DNA from: Pseudomonadales bacterium
Lineage (GTDB): Bacteria; Pseudomonadota; Gammaproteobacteria; Pseudomonadales; Azotimanducaceae
Assembly (NCBI GenBank): GCA_007131295.1
Contig: SLQW01000070.1
Span: forward strand, 1-32,051
Length of the DNA stretch: 32,051 nt
Direction of reading: 5' to 3'
This document shows positions 1 through 8,577 of this stretch, piece by piece. How positions within the stretch are numbered: position 1 is the stretch's first letter; each line of letters opens with the position of its first letter. A program made the translations under genes and the position numbers. The notes under the pieces were generated by a model, which was not told the DNA's origin, did not search any database, and was given only the letters and a program-made list of their open reading frames with translations.

Positions 1-55
1 GGTCCCAGACGTGGTCCCAGACGTGGTCCCAGACGTGGTCCCAGACTTGGTCCCA
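1..55. repeat. 12-bp tandem repeat, about 4.6 copies
   Basis: The unit GGTCCCAGACGT is repeated head to tail from the first base: three perfect copies, one copy with a single change (ACTT for ACGT), then a partial GGTCCCA. A degenerate extra copy (GGTCCCGACGT) lies at about 103-113. The array may extend beyond the left edge of the window. It sits in the non-coding stretch downstream of cheW. Positions 56-152 otherwise show no gene and no clear terminator. Confidence 0.9.
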
Positions 56-152
56 ACGAGCCCCCCTGGCTGCAAGGATGCTTTCCGTGCCGCGGACGCT
101 GCTGGTCCCGACGTATGTTTCATCGACACGCCCCGACCAACTTGTGGATACC

Positions 153-671
153 TCACACGTCCGGATCGCGCTCTTCGGGCGCGATCATGGCCATTTCCTT
201 GCTGATGAGCGCGTCGACGTCGAGCAGGATCACCATGGCATCACCCACGGTGGCGAGGCCCTGCAGGAAGTCACCATCCACCCGCCCACCGATGTCGGGG
301 GGCGGCTTCATATCCCCCGATGTAATGTCGACCACGTCCGAGACGCCATCGACGACAAGTCCGAATTCGCGTCGTCCGCTCGGCAGGTCCACGAGCAGGA
401 CTATGATCACAGTCAGGGGCGTGAAATCCGCCTGTCCGACGCCGAAGCGGCGGCGGAGGTCGATGATGGGAACGATCGAGCCCCTGAGATTGAGCACACC
501 AAGTACATGATCCGGCGCCTGGGGAATTCGCGTGACCGAACTCCAACCCCTGATCTCCTGGACACGCAGGATGTCCACACCGTAGCTCTCGCCGCCGAGC
601 GTGAAGGTGAGCACCTGACGCGACTCCAAAGTCGCGCCTTCCTGCGCCAAGGCTGTAGCTTCCGCTGTCAT
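153..671 (-). CDS. cheW: Chemotaxis coupling protein CheW
   Basis: CheW is the cytoplasmic scaffold that couples chemoreceptors to the CheA kinase. The 172-residue product is essentially one CheW/SH3-like domain. Recognisable blocks are LTFTLGGESYGVDILRVQEI near residue 21, then VTRIPQAPDHVLGVLNLRG, then VPIIDLRRRFG, as in canonical CheW. A C-terminal VILLDVDALIS strand matches the family end. It starts at an ATG preceded by GAGGAG and follows cheA after 33 bp on the same strand, so it is probably the third gene of a STAS-cheA-cheW operon. Nothing looks truncated. Family assignment is firm. Which receptors it serves cannot be seen, because no methyl-accepting protein lies in the window. Confidence 0.95.
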   Translation of the reverse strand: MTAEATALAQEGATLESRQVLTFTLGGESYGVDILRVQEIRGWSSVTRIPQAPDHVLGVLNLRGSIVPIIDLRRRFGVGQADFTPLTVIIVLLVDLPSGRREFGLVVDGVSDVVDITSGDMKPPPDIGGRVDGDFLQGLATVGDAMVILLDVDALISKEMAMIAPEERDPDV

Positions 672-704
672 GTCCCGCGTGCTCCTCTCTGCTTGGCGTT
701 GCCG

Positions 705-2759
705 TCAGGCCGCCGCCAGGTTGTCGGACGCAAGGCGAATGAGTCCGGGCACGTCCAGAATCAGGGCGACGGTTCCTTCACCGAGGATCGTTGCTCCGGA
801 GATACCCTCGATGCGGCCGTAATTGGTCTCCAGGGACTTGATCACCACCTGCTGCTGGCCGAGCAGGTCGTCCACGAACAGACCCACCTTGCGCCCGTCT
901 CCCTCTACGACCATCACCAGACCTTTTTCGAGATCCCGCGTCCGTGGTTCGACCTCGAACAGTTCGTGCAAACGGACGATGGGTACGTATTCGCCGCGGA
1001 AGGAAAACACTTCACCCTGGCCGACGAGACGATTCGCCCCTCCGCGCCCGAGCTGCAGCGACTCGACGATGGTGACCAGCGGTACGATGTAGGTCTCCGA
1101 GCCTACCGCAACCGACTGGCCATCGACGATGGCGAGAGTGAGCGGCAGGTTGATGGTGAAGCGCGTGCCCTTGCCCTGCGTAGAGCTGACGTCGATGTAG
1201 CCACCGAGTTCTGTGATGTTGCGTTTCACCACATCCATGCCGACGCCCCGGCCAGACACATCCGTAGTCGTCTCTGCAGTCGAAAATCCAGGCAGAAACA
1301 TCAGATCGTGAATCGCGTCTTCTGCCACGACCTCGTCGACGCCGATGAGCCCCTTCTCACGGGCCTTCGCCAGAATCCTGTCACGATCGAGACCGGCACC
1401 ATCGTCGCTGACCTCGATGATGATCGCGCCGCCCTTGTGATAGGCGTTCAGATGAACCGTGCCTGCAGCAGGCTTACCGCTGCGCTCACGGGTGGACGCA
1501 TCCTCGATGCCGTGATCCACGGCGTTACGGACCAGGTGCACCAGCGGATCACCGACCCGTTCGAGGACCGTCTTGTCCAGTTCCGTATGCTCCCCGGTCA
1601 TTTTCAGTTCGATTTTCTTGCCAAGCTGCTGGCTGAGGTCGCGCACCAGACGAGGGAAGCGGCTGAACACGAAGCTGATGGGCAGCATGCGGATGCGCAT
1701 GACGCTTTCCTGCAGTTCCCGAACGTGCCGCTCGAGCTGCGACAGTCCCGATTGCAGCCGCTCGGAGAAAGGCCCGCCGATCGCCGCCCCCATCTGCGTG
1801 AGCATCGACTGGGTGATGACCACTTCACCTACCGAGTTCAGCAGTTCGTCGATCTTCTCGATGCTGACCCGGATGGAGGTGGCGTCACTGCCGACTTGAG
1901 CAGCTGGCGCGCGCCCGGGATCGTCGCTGGGCGCCGGGGCCGCGGGCACTGGAGCCTGCGCTCCGCCCGCAGCAGCCTCACCGGACGCAGACTCCAGCTC
2001 GGCGTCCGCATCCGGCAACTGTCCATCCAGCGGCTCCAGCGTGAGGGAGCAGGCATCGGCGACCCAGGCAAAGACATCTTCCACGGCAGCTTTCGGCACC
2101 TCGGCGTCGAGCCGCAGGCGCCAGGACAGAGCAAGCACGGCTGGATCGAGCTCCTCGAAAGCCGGCAGGCGGGAAGCATCGACCTCAACCGCGAGCGGAC
2201 CGAGTGCCGCCAGCGCCTCGAACAGGGCTACAGGATCGCAGCCGTGAGCCAGAAACTCCGGGGTGGGCTGCAAGTCGATATGCCAACCGCGAGCTGCTGT
2301 TGCGGGAGCCGAAGGCTCGGGAGCAGTCTCCTGCCCTGGCGACACCGGGCCGACCGGCGAAGTCTTGCGCTCCTGGGCCACGACCAGTTCGAGTTCGAAT
2401 TGAATGTCGGACACGGTCTGGGTATCGATTGCGGTCTTGTGCTGAACCGCCTGCAGCATGTCGCGCAGCACGTCCACCGACTTCAGCAGCAGATCGATGG
2501 TGCTCTGGCGTAACTGCATCGCACCGCTGCGCAGTTCGTCCAGCAGCGTCTCCAGCGTGTGCGTGAAGGACATGATGTCGTTGAAGCCGAACATCCCGCT
2601 GCCGCCTTTGATCGAGTGAGCGGTGCGGAAGATCGTGTTGATGAGATCAGCCTCCGGCGCACCTACATCGAGCTTCAGCAGCGCGGCCTCCATGGCCTCG
2701 ACCGCCTCGAAGCTCTCCTCGAAGAACGCCTCGTGGAACTGTTCGAGATCGAAGGACAT
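705..2759 (-). CDS. cheA: Chemotaxis histidine kinase CheA
   Basis: CheA autophosphorylates in response to receptor signals and passes phosphate to response regulators. The 684 residues show, in order: an N-terminal HPt domain with phospho-accepting His48 in TAHSIKGGSGMFGF; a middle domain at about 158-245 that does not look like the E. coli P2 domain; an Ala/Pro-rich linker; a dimerisation segment from about 294 (IRVSIEKIDELLNSVGEVV); an ATPase domain with N-box HLVRNAVDHGIE (408-419), DDGAGLD (452-458) and GRGVGMD (503-509); and a C-terminal CheW-like domain from about 541. An in-frame extension of 94 residues upstream is Arg/Cys-rich, overlaps the STAS gene and is rejected. The ATG chosen gives MSFDLEQFHEAFFEES, the usual HPt start. 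The gap to the upstream STAS gene is 8 bp. No receiver domain is fused and no cheY is present in the window. Confidence 0.95.
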   Translation of the reverse strand: MSFDLEQFHEAFFEESFEAVEAMEAALLKLDVGAPEADLINTIFRTAHSIKGGSGMFGFNDIMSFTHTLETLLDELRSGAMQLRQSTIDLLLKSVDVLRDMLQAVQHKTAIDTQTVSDIQFELELVVAQERKTSPVGPVSPGQETAPEPSAPATAARGWHIDLQPTPEFLAHGCDPVALFEALAALGPLAVEVDASRLPAFEELDPAVLALSWRLRLDAEVPKAAVEDVFAWVADACSLTLEPLDGQLPDADAELESASGEAAAGGAQAPVPAAPAPSDDPGRAPAAQVGSDATSIRVSIEKIDELLNSVGEVVITQSMLTQMGAAIGGPFSERLQSGLSQLERHVRELQESVMRIRMLPISFVFSRFPRLVRDLSQQLGKKIELKMTGEHTELDKTVLERVGDPLVHLVRNAVDHGIEDASTRERSGKPAAGTVHLNAYHKGGAIIIEVSDDGAGLDRDRILAKAREKGLIGVDEVVAEDAIHDLMFLPGFSTAETTTDVSGRGVGMDVVKRNITELGGYIDVSSTQGKGTRFTINLPLTLAIVDGQSVAVGSETYIVPLVTIVESLQLGRGGANRLVGQGEVFSFRGEYVPIVRLHELFEVEPRTRDLEKGLVMVVEGDGRKVGLFVDDLLGQQQVVIKSLETNYGRIEGISGATILGEGTVALILDVPGLIRLASDNLAAA

Positions 2760-2767
2760 CGCTGCGC

Positions 2768-3220
2768 CTACCCCCTCGAATCCGTAAGGTTCATGAGCCC
2801 CTCGAGACCGACGGCGCTCGCCGCATCGGCAAGCACTCCCTCGGGCTGCTGCCAGACCACGTCGCGACCTGCAGCGGATCGGCTCGTCACGAAGGCAGCC
2901 AGAACCTGCAGGCCGGCCGAGTCGATCAGTTCGACAGCCGAGGCATCGATGACGACCGGCTCGGAGACCGGGAGCAGTTCGAGCAACTCGGCGTGCAGCG
3001 CGGCGACCTGATCGAGCGTGCAGTGGGACTGCAGGGCGCACCGAGGTTGCTTGCGCGCAGGCGCGGCACGCTTGCCCGACTTGGCGCGGCTCCCTCTGGC
3101 CGCTGCAGACTCCGTACGTTTGCGGTCAGCGCGCGCGGACGGCGCCGCAGCGCTGTGGCCACGGCGCGCCGCCGGGCGCTTGGATCCGCCGCTCCGGGAC
3201 GGCTTCGGGGTGTCCTGCAT
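2768..3220 (-). CDS. STAS-domain protein with basic disordered N-terminus
   Basis: First gene of the operon with cheA and cheW. Residues 1 to about 60 are low-complexity and rich in Arg, Ala, Ser and Lys, suggesting a disordered or nucleic-acid/membrane-contacting tail. Residues from about 61 to 145 form a STAS domain (anti-sigma-factor-antagonist fold) with the typical core VVIDASAVELIDSAGLQVLAAF. Ser101 in IDSAG is at the position phosphorylated in SpoIIAA-like proteins. The start is the ATG giving MQDTPKPSRS, with GGAG just upstream, about 70 bp downstream of the sigma-28-type promoter. STAS proteins occur next to CheA in some chemosensory clusters and may act as a switchable partner, but the role here is inferred from position only. 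No anti-sigma kinase gene accompanies it. Confidence 0.85.
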   Translation of the reverse strand: MQDTPKPSRSGGSKRPAARRGHSAAAPSARADRKRTESAAARGSRAKSGKRAAPARKQPRCALQSHCTLDQVAALHAELLELLPVSEPVVIDASAVELIDSAGLQVLAAFVTSRSAAGRDVVWQQPEGVLADAASAVGLEGLMNLTDSRG

Positions 3221-3257
3221 GACTCCGTTTTCCCAAGGCTGTGGGCACGCAGACGCC

Positions 3258-3274
3258 GGGCGCATACAGCGCCC
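3258..3274. repeat. Hairpin in the STAS-cheA-cheW leader
   Basis: Perfect inverted repeat GGGCGC-ATACA-GCGCCC. It lies between the predicted sigma-28 start site (around 3282) and the STAS start codon, so it would fold in the 5' untranslated region of the operon mRNA. No T-run follows, so it is not a normal intrinsic terminator. Confidence 0.6.
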
Positions 3275-3289
3275 GAGTGCCTCAAGGCC

Positions 3290-3316
3290 TTATCGGCAGC
3301 TCTTGGGCAATCCTTA
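3290..3316 (-). promoter_or_regulatory. Sigma-28 (FliA) class promoter for STAS-cheA-cheW
   Basis: On the minus strand the sequence reads TAAGGATT, 11 bp, GCCGATAA. The flagellar sigma-28 consensus is TAAAGTTT-N11-GCCGATAA, so the -10 element matches 8 of 8, the -35 element 6 of 8, and the spacer is exact. It points at the STAS gene, with the predicted transcript starting near 3282 and a leader of about 60 nt. The match is too complete to be likely by chance in a 137-bp intergenic gap directly upstream of chemotaxis genes. It implies control by the flagellar sigma factor, which is not encoded in the window. Confidence 0.85.
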
Positions 3317-3357
3317 ACCATGCAGGGGGCCAAGGGCTGTGCGAACCGCGAAATGCT

Positions 3358-6300
3358 TCAGTCGAGGCGCAGAGCTTCCTCGGCGGCCGCGAACGCCTTG
3401 CGCAGCCGTTTGGCCGAGATGGGCTCCAGAGTGCCGAGTTCCTGGGCGAACAGGGACACCCGGTATTCCTCGAGCAGCCAGCGTGCACGCGTGACCGCCG
3501 GGACATCATGCTGGCGCGCAAGATCAGTGAGCGCATCCAGCCGGCTTTGCCACTCGGCCAGTTCGGCGATCCGCGTCCGATCCCGTTCGACGTTGCCCTG
3601 CAGCTGCTGCAGGCGTTGCTGCTGGGCAGCCAGGTAACGCGGCAGGCCATCGCGCCAGGGCGCCGGGACTTCGCGAAGAAAGTCCGGCGTCAGCAGCCGC
3701 TCGAGCCAGCCGCGGATGTCGTCAACTGCGTCCCGGAAAGCCGGCGAGGTGGCCGCAGCCAGAGCCTGGCGCAAGTCGTGCCAGGCCGCGAGCACCGCCT
3801 GTGCACGTTCGGACACGCGATTCACTGCCGTAGCGAGCTCGCCGCGACCGCCCCTGAGCGCGGCGTCGAACGCCTGCTCGGTTCGCGGCAGTTCACCCTG
3901 CGCGAGGTGAGCTTCGGCGGTGGCGACACGAAGAATCTGATCATAAAGGTCCTGGGGATCGCCCAGGGGAGCGAACATAAGCCCCATGGCATTCTTCCCC
4001 GGCATTGCGCGCGCGAGGGACTTCAGTTCACGCGCCTGCGCAAGCATCAGCAGCCGCACCACCCCGTCGCGCATGGCCGTCGCCGCCGCCTCCGGATCGC
4101 TGAAAAGACGTATCGCAACACTGTCGCCCTCATCCACCAAGGCGGGCCAGGCCCGCACGCCTTCGCTCAAGAGCACGGACTCCGGAAGTTCACCGAAGTC
4201 CCAGCGCACGAGGCCCTCGGCCTCCAACCCCACGGCAGCACCCTCGCGCCTGACGTCCGCATCTGCGGCGGCCCCCTGCTGCTCCTTGAGGGCAGCCAGA
4301 TCGCGCCCGGATGCGATCACGCGACCCTCACCAAGGACCTCGACGCGCATGACGAGGTGAGGTTCGACGCGAGCCGCATCCCAGGCATCAGCGGGCACCG
4401 TCACGCCGTGGTGGCGCTCGATGGCCAGCGTCAGCGCACGCAGCAGGCCGCCAGCCCGGAACTGTTCGGGCGCAAGCAGCGTCGGCATCATCGCGGCAAC
4501 ATGGTCCGGTACCGGTGCGAGCTCGCGCCGCACCCGCTTCGGCAGGCCGCGGATGAGCGCGACGCACTTGGGCTCTAGCAGCCCGGGAACCAGCCACTCG
4601 AGAGCCTCGGCGCGAACCTGCGGCAAAACCGCTCGGGGGACGCGCAGCGTGACGCCGTCGTCCTCGGCGCCGGGGGCAAAGCTGTAGCGCAGCTCCAGGC
4701 TGACGCCCTCGAGTTCCAGCGTGCCCGGGAAGTCGCTTTCCACGCCCACGTCGGGACGCCGCTCCAAGAGGTCGTCGAGTTGGAACCGAAGCACATCGGG
4801 ATCACGCTCCTCAGCCTTTCGGCGCCAGCGCTCGAAGCGGCGCGCGTCGACCACCTCGACCGGCACCCGGGACGCGTAGAGTTCCGCAAGCCTGTCCTCC
4901 CCGACGAACAGATCCCTGCGTCGTTCCCGCGCCTCCAGGTCTCGCACGTTCTCGATCAGCGCGAGGTTATGCGCGAGAAAACTGCCGCGGGTGTCCAGAT
5001 CACCGCTGGCGAGCGCATCGCGAAGGAAGATCTCCCGGGCAGCGGCCGGGTCGATACGATCGAAGGGCACCATCCGGCCCTCGACGATGGGCAGCCCGTA
5101 AAGAGTGACCCGTTCGGCAACCATCACGCGGCCGCGCCGGCGCTGCCAGCGCGGCGCATCGTATTGCCGCTTGACCAGATGTCCTGCTTCCGACTCGACC
5201 CAACTCGGATCGATTACGGCCGCTATTCGGGCGTAGACCCGCGAGGTCTCGACAATTTCCGCCGCCATCAGCCATGGCGGCTGGGTCTTGAACAGCGCCG
5301 ATCCGGGGAACACCTGGAAGCGCAGGCCACGAGCACCGAGGTAGTCCTGTTTTTCTGCACGCATGCCGATCTGGCTGAGGAGTCCAGGAAGCAGCGCCCG
5401 GTGAACCACATCGGCCGCCGGGTCAAAGGGTTTCACCGCCCACCCACGGTCCCGGCAGACCCTGATCAGCTGCCGCTGCAGGCCCCACCACTCGGAAAGC
5501 CGCATCCAGGACAGGAATCGACGCTCGCAAAGTCGGCGCAACGCTGAGCGTGAATGCTCCGAGCGCTGCTGCTCGAACCACTGCCAGAGACGTAGATAGC
5601 CAACGAAGTCCGACTTCGGATCACGCCATTCGGCATGGGCCTCGTCCGCCGCCTGAGTCTTGTCGAGTGGCCGCAGGCGCGGGTCCTGCAGCGACAGTGC
5701 CGCAACGATGCAGATGACTTCCGCGACGCAGTTCTTCTCCCGGGCCGAAACCAGCATGCGGGCGAGTCTGGGATCGAGCGGCAGCGCGCAGAGATCACGG
5801 CCGATGGCGGTGAGGGCGCCCGCGTCATCGAGGGCACCGAGTTCCTCGAGGAGACGCCTGCCATCGGAAAGCGCCTTCGGTTCCGGTGATTCGAGAAAGG
5901 GGAAGTCCTCGGGATCGCCGAGGCCGAGGTCCTTCATCTGCAGAACCACGGCCGCCAGATTCGTGCGCAGAATCTCAGGGTCCGTGAACGCGTCGCGGGC
6001 GAGAAAGTCTTCCTCTGCATACAGACGGAAACAGATACCTGGCGCGATGCGTCCACAGCGACCGGCACGCTGTTCCGCGCTCGCACGGGAGATGGGCTCC
6101 ACCGGCAGGCGCTGCAGTTTACTGCGGTAGCTGTAGCGGGAAATGCGGGCCAGACCGGGATCGATCACATAGCCGATCCGCGGCACCGTCAGCGACGTTT
6201 CCGCCACGTTGGTGGCCAGGACGATCCGCCGCCCCCTGCCCGGCGCGAACACACGCTGCTGTTCGGCCGCGGTCAGCCGAGCGTAAAGTGGCAGCACTTC

Positions 6301-7293
6301 CACGCCGGGCCACTGCAGTCGATCGCCCAGGAAGCGTCCAAGGTCGCGAATGTCCCGCTCGCCGGGAAGAAAAACCAGCACGTCACGCGCCATGGGTGGT
6401 GTGCCCTCACCGCGGCGCTCGAGGTCGCGGATGGCATTGAGCGCGGCGAGGACGCCGCCTTCAAGCGAAGGCTCCACCGTTCCCTCGTCGTCGGCGAGCT
6501 GAGCCTCTGGCGGGAGATAGCGGATCGCCACCGGAAAGGTTCGACCCGAGACGTTCAGCACCGGGACCTCAGCGCCGGCGCGGCGGAAATGCTCGGCAAA
6601 GCGCTCCACGTCGATGGTGGCAGAGGTGATGATGAGCTTCAGATCGGGCCGCCGGGGCAGCAGACGCGCCAGGTAGCCAAGCAGAAAATCGATGTTGAGA
6701 CTGCGCTCGTGGGCTTCGTCGATGATCAGGGTGTCGTACTGCAGCAGGTCCGGATCCGTGCGCGTTTCCGCGAGCAGGATGCCGTCCGTCATCACCTTGA
6801 TGAGCGCATCAGCGCCGATCTTCGCCTCGAACCGGGTCTGGAACCCGACTCGATCCCCTACCGGCGTAGCCAGCTCCTCGGCAATGCGGGCCGCGACGCT
6901 GCGCGCGGCAATACGCCGCGGCTGGGTGTGGCCAATCGAACCAAGCGCGCCCCGACCTGCGGCCAGAGCAAACTTGGGCAACTGAGTGGTCTTGCCGGAT
7001 CCGGTCTCACCGGCCACGACCAGCACCTGATGAGATTCGAGCGCCGCGCGGATCTCTTCGAGATGGCCAGTAATCGGGAGCTCTTCGGGAAACGTCAGCG
7101 GCGGCACCCGTTCCCGTCGGGCGCCAACGGCCGCGGAGGACCGCTCCAGGAGTGCAGCGAGCCTGGCTTCGAGCCGATCACAGGGCTGTCCGCGCCGCCT
7201 GCGGACGGCGATACGTCGCGCCAGACGCTCGAACTCACCGCGGTCGCGGGCAAGCAATTCCGAGGCGGGATCGGGTTCAGACGAATGTGACAC
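3358..7293 (-). CDS. hrpA: ATP-dependent RNA helicase HrpA (DEAH box)
   Basis: A 1311-residue DEAH/RHA helicase, about the size of E. coli HrpA, which acts on ribosomes and mRNA in the cytoplasm. Visible motifs are Walker A GETGSGKTT (95-103), TQPRRIAARS (Ia), DEAH (192-195), SAT (224-226), TNVAETSLTVP and QRAGRCGR (408-415, motif VI). A winged-helix/ratchet region follows, then the long C-terminal domain specific to HrpA rather than HrpB. Similarity to HrpA through HERSLNIDFLLGYL and ISRYSYR is strong. The start is a GTG, 60 bp downstream of the VWA gene, with no good Shine-Dalgarno. A nearby internal start is possible, but the N-terminal region (DRGEFERLARRI) resembles the family, so the full length is likely. 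Confidence 0.95.
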   Translation of the reverse strand: MSHSSEPDPASELLARDRGEFERLARRIAVRRRRGQPCDRLEARLAALLERSSAAVGARRERVPPLTFPEELPITGHLEEIRAALESHQVLVVAGETGSGKTTQLPKFALAAGRGALGSIGHTQPRRIAARSVAARIAEELATPVGDRVGFQTRFEAKIGADALIKVMTDGILLAETRTDPDLLQYDTLIIDEAHERSLNIDFLLGYLARLLPRRPDLKLIITSATIDVERFAEHFRRAGAEVPVLNVSGRTFPVAIRYLPPEAQLADDEGTVEPSLEGGVLAALNAIRDLERRGEGTPPMARDVLVFLPGERDIRDLGRFLGDRLQWPGVEVLPLYARLTAAEQQRVFAPGRGRRIVLATNVAETSLTVPRIGYVIDPGLARISRYSYRSKLQRLPVEPISRASAEQRAGRCGRIAPGICFRLYAEEDFLARDAFTDPEILRTNLAAVVLQMKDLGLGDPEDFPFLESPEPKALSDGRRLLEELGALDDAGALTAIGRDLCALPLDPRLARMLVSAREKNCVAEVICIVAALSLQDPRLRPLDKTQAADEAHAEWRDPKSDFVGYLRLWQWFEQQRSEHSRSALRRLCERRFLSWMRLSEWWGLQRQLIRVCRDRGWAVKPFDPAADVVHRALLPGLLSQIGMRAEKQDYLGARGLRFQVFPGSALFKTQPPWLMAAEIVETSRVYARIAAVIDPSWVESEAGHLVKRQYDAPRWQRRRGRVMVAERVTLYGLPIVEGRMVPFDRIDPAAAREIFLRDALASGDLDTRGSFLAHNLALIENVRDLEARERRRDLFVGEDRLAELYASRVPVEVVDARRFERWRRKAEERDPDVLRFQLDDLLERRPDVGVESDFPGTLELEGVSLELRYSFAPGAEDDGVTLRVPRAVLPQVRAEALEWLVPGLLEPKCVALIRGLPKRVRRELAPVPDHVAAMMPTLLAPEQFRAGGLLRALTLAIERHHGVTVPADAWDAARVEPHLVMRVEVLGEGRVIASGRDLAALKEQQGAAADADVRREGAAVGLEAEGLVRWDFGELPESVLLSEGVRAWPALVDEGDSVAIRLFSDPEAAATAMRDGVVRLLMLAQARELKSLARAMPGKNAMGLMFAPLGDPQDLYDQILRVATAEAHLAQGELPRTEQAFDAALRGGRGELATAVNRVSERAQAVLAAWHDLRQALAAATSPAFRDAVDDIRGWLERLLTPDFLREVPAPWRDGLPRYLAAQQQRLQQLQGNVERDRTRIAELAEWQSRLDALTDLARQHDVPAVTRARWLLEEYRVSLFAQELGTLEPISAKRLRKAFAAAEEALRLD

Positions 7294-7353
7294 GACTGTC
7301 GTCCGCAGGCAGGACTGCTTCGGACCAGGGCGCGGGCAGCGCCGGGAGCGAAC

Positions 7354-8538
7354 TCACTTGGTGAGCTGGTTCATCGCCTCTTCGAGTCCGCGGATCGTCA
7401 GCGGATACATATGACCGCCGACCAGCTCGCGGATCATCTCCACCGACGACGAATATTCCCAGGTATCGCGCGGGGTGGGATTGATCCATACCAGCTTGTC
7501 GTAGATTTCGCTGAACCGCTGCATCCACAGGGCGCCCGGTTCCTCGTTCCAGTGTTCGACGCTGCCGCCCGCGTGCGTAATCTCGTACGGCGCCATGGTG
7601 GCATCGCCGACGAAGATGACCTTGTAATCGTGGGCATACTTGTTGAGCACCTGCCAGGTGGACATGCGCTCGGCGGCGCGACGCCGATTGTCCTTCCACA
7701 CCGACTCGTAGAGGAAGTTGTGGAAGTAGAAGTACTCCATGTGCTTGAACTCGGTCCGGGCGGCGGAGAACAGCTCCTCGCAGACCTTGACGTGGGCGTC
7801 CATGGAACCGCCGATGTCGAAGAAACACAGCACCTTGACCGTGTTCTTCCGCTCCGGCCGCATGCGGATGTCGAGCAGGCCGCCGTTATGGGCGGTAGAA
7901 CGGATCGTACCGTCCATGTCCAGCTCTTCGTCCTTGCCGGTGCGCGCCAGCTTGCGCAGACGACGTAGCGCCACCTTGATGTTGCGGGTTCCGAGTTCGA
8001 CCGAGTCGTCCAGGTTCTTGAACTGGCGCTGGGCCCAGGCCTTCTTTCCCTTCTTCTTCTTGCCCTTGCCTTGCCTGCCGCCGGAGCCGTTCGGGCCCTC
8101 ACCGCCCTGCCCCATGCGGTCGCCCTTGCCCTGGCCGCCCTCGTCCTCGCCTTCACCCTCACCGCTCTGCTGCGAGGCCTCTTGCTGTGCCTTGCGGAAC
8201 TCCTCGATGAGCTTCTCGAGCCCGCCCATGGAGTTGATCTTCTCCAGATCCTCCGGCGTCAGCGACTTCTCGAACTCACGGCGGAGCCACTCGTCGGGGA
8301 TCAGTGCCTCGAGTAGACCATGCAGATCGTCAAGCCCCTTGAAATAGGCACCAAAAGCCTGGTCGAACTTGTCGTAGTGCTTCTCGTCCTTGACCAGGCA
8401 GGCGCGGGAAAGCAGGTAGAAGTCGTCCACATCGCCGTAAACCACCCGCTTCTGCATCGCCTGCAGCAAATCGAGCAGCTCACGGATGGTGACCGGCACC
8501 TTGTGGCGACGCAGCGTGTAGAAGAAGTCGATCAGCAT
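7354..8538 (-). CDS. CoxE-like VWA-domain protein
   Basis: A 394-residue protein with an N-terminal helical domain (MLIDFFYTLRRHKVPVTIRELLDLL...), a highly charged Gly/Glu/Lys low-complexity linker at about 120-168, and a C-terminal von Willebrand factor A domain. The metal site is DIGGS (241-245), a DxGxS variant of the usual DxSxS. The first residues and the DIGGSMD motif are typical of the CoxE/YehP-like group that pairs with MoxR ATPases. The start ATG has AGGAG at good spacing. The MoxR ATPase gene lies 39 bp upstream on the same strand. Together they probably form a chaperone pair that inserts metals or remodels a partner enzyme. The client is not identifiable here. Confidence 0.85.
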   Translation of the reverse strand: MLIDFFYTLRRHKVPVTIRELLDLLQAMQKRVVYGDVDDFYLLSRACLVKDEKHYDKFDQAFGAYFKGLDDLHGLLEALIPDEWLRREFEKSLTPEDLEKINSMGGLEKLIEEFRKAQQEASQQSGEGEGEDEGGQGKGDRMGQGGEGPNGSGGRQGKGKKKKGKKAWAQRQFKNLDDSVELGTRNIKVALRRLRKLARTGKDEELDMDGTIRSTAHNGGLLDIRMRPERKNTVKVLCFFDIGGSMDAHVKVCEELFSAARTEFKHMEYFYFHNFLYESVWKDNRRRAAERMSTWQVLNKYAHDYKVIFVGDATMAPYEITHAGGSVEHWNEEPGALWMQRFSEIYDKLVWINPTPRDTWEYSSSVEMIRELVGGHMYPLTIRGLEEAMNQLTK

Positions 8539-8577
8539 TCCTTTACTCCTGCCCGGAGACCTCGCGGAACCGACCGC

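Noticed and set aside
78-2513. An 811-residue plus-strand open frame opposite cheA and cheW
   Set aside because: It is a GC-rich antisense shadow of clear CheA and CheW coding sequence, with no recognisable domain.
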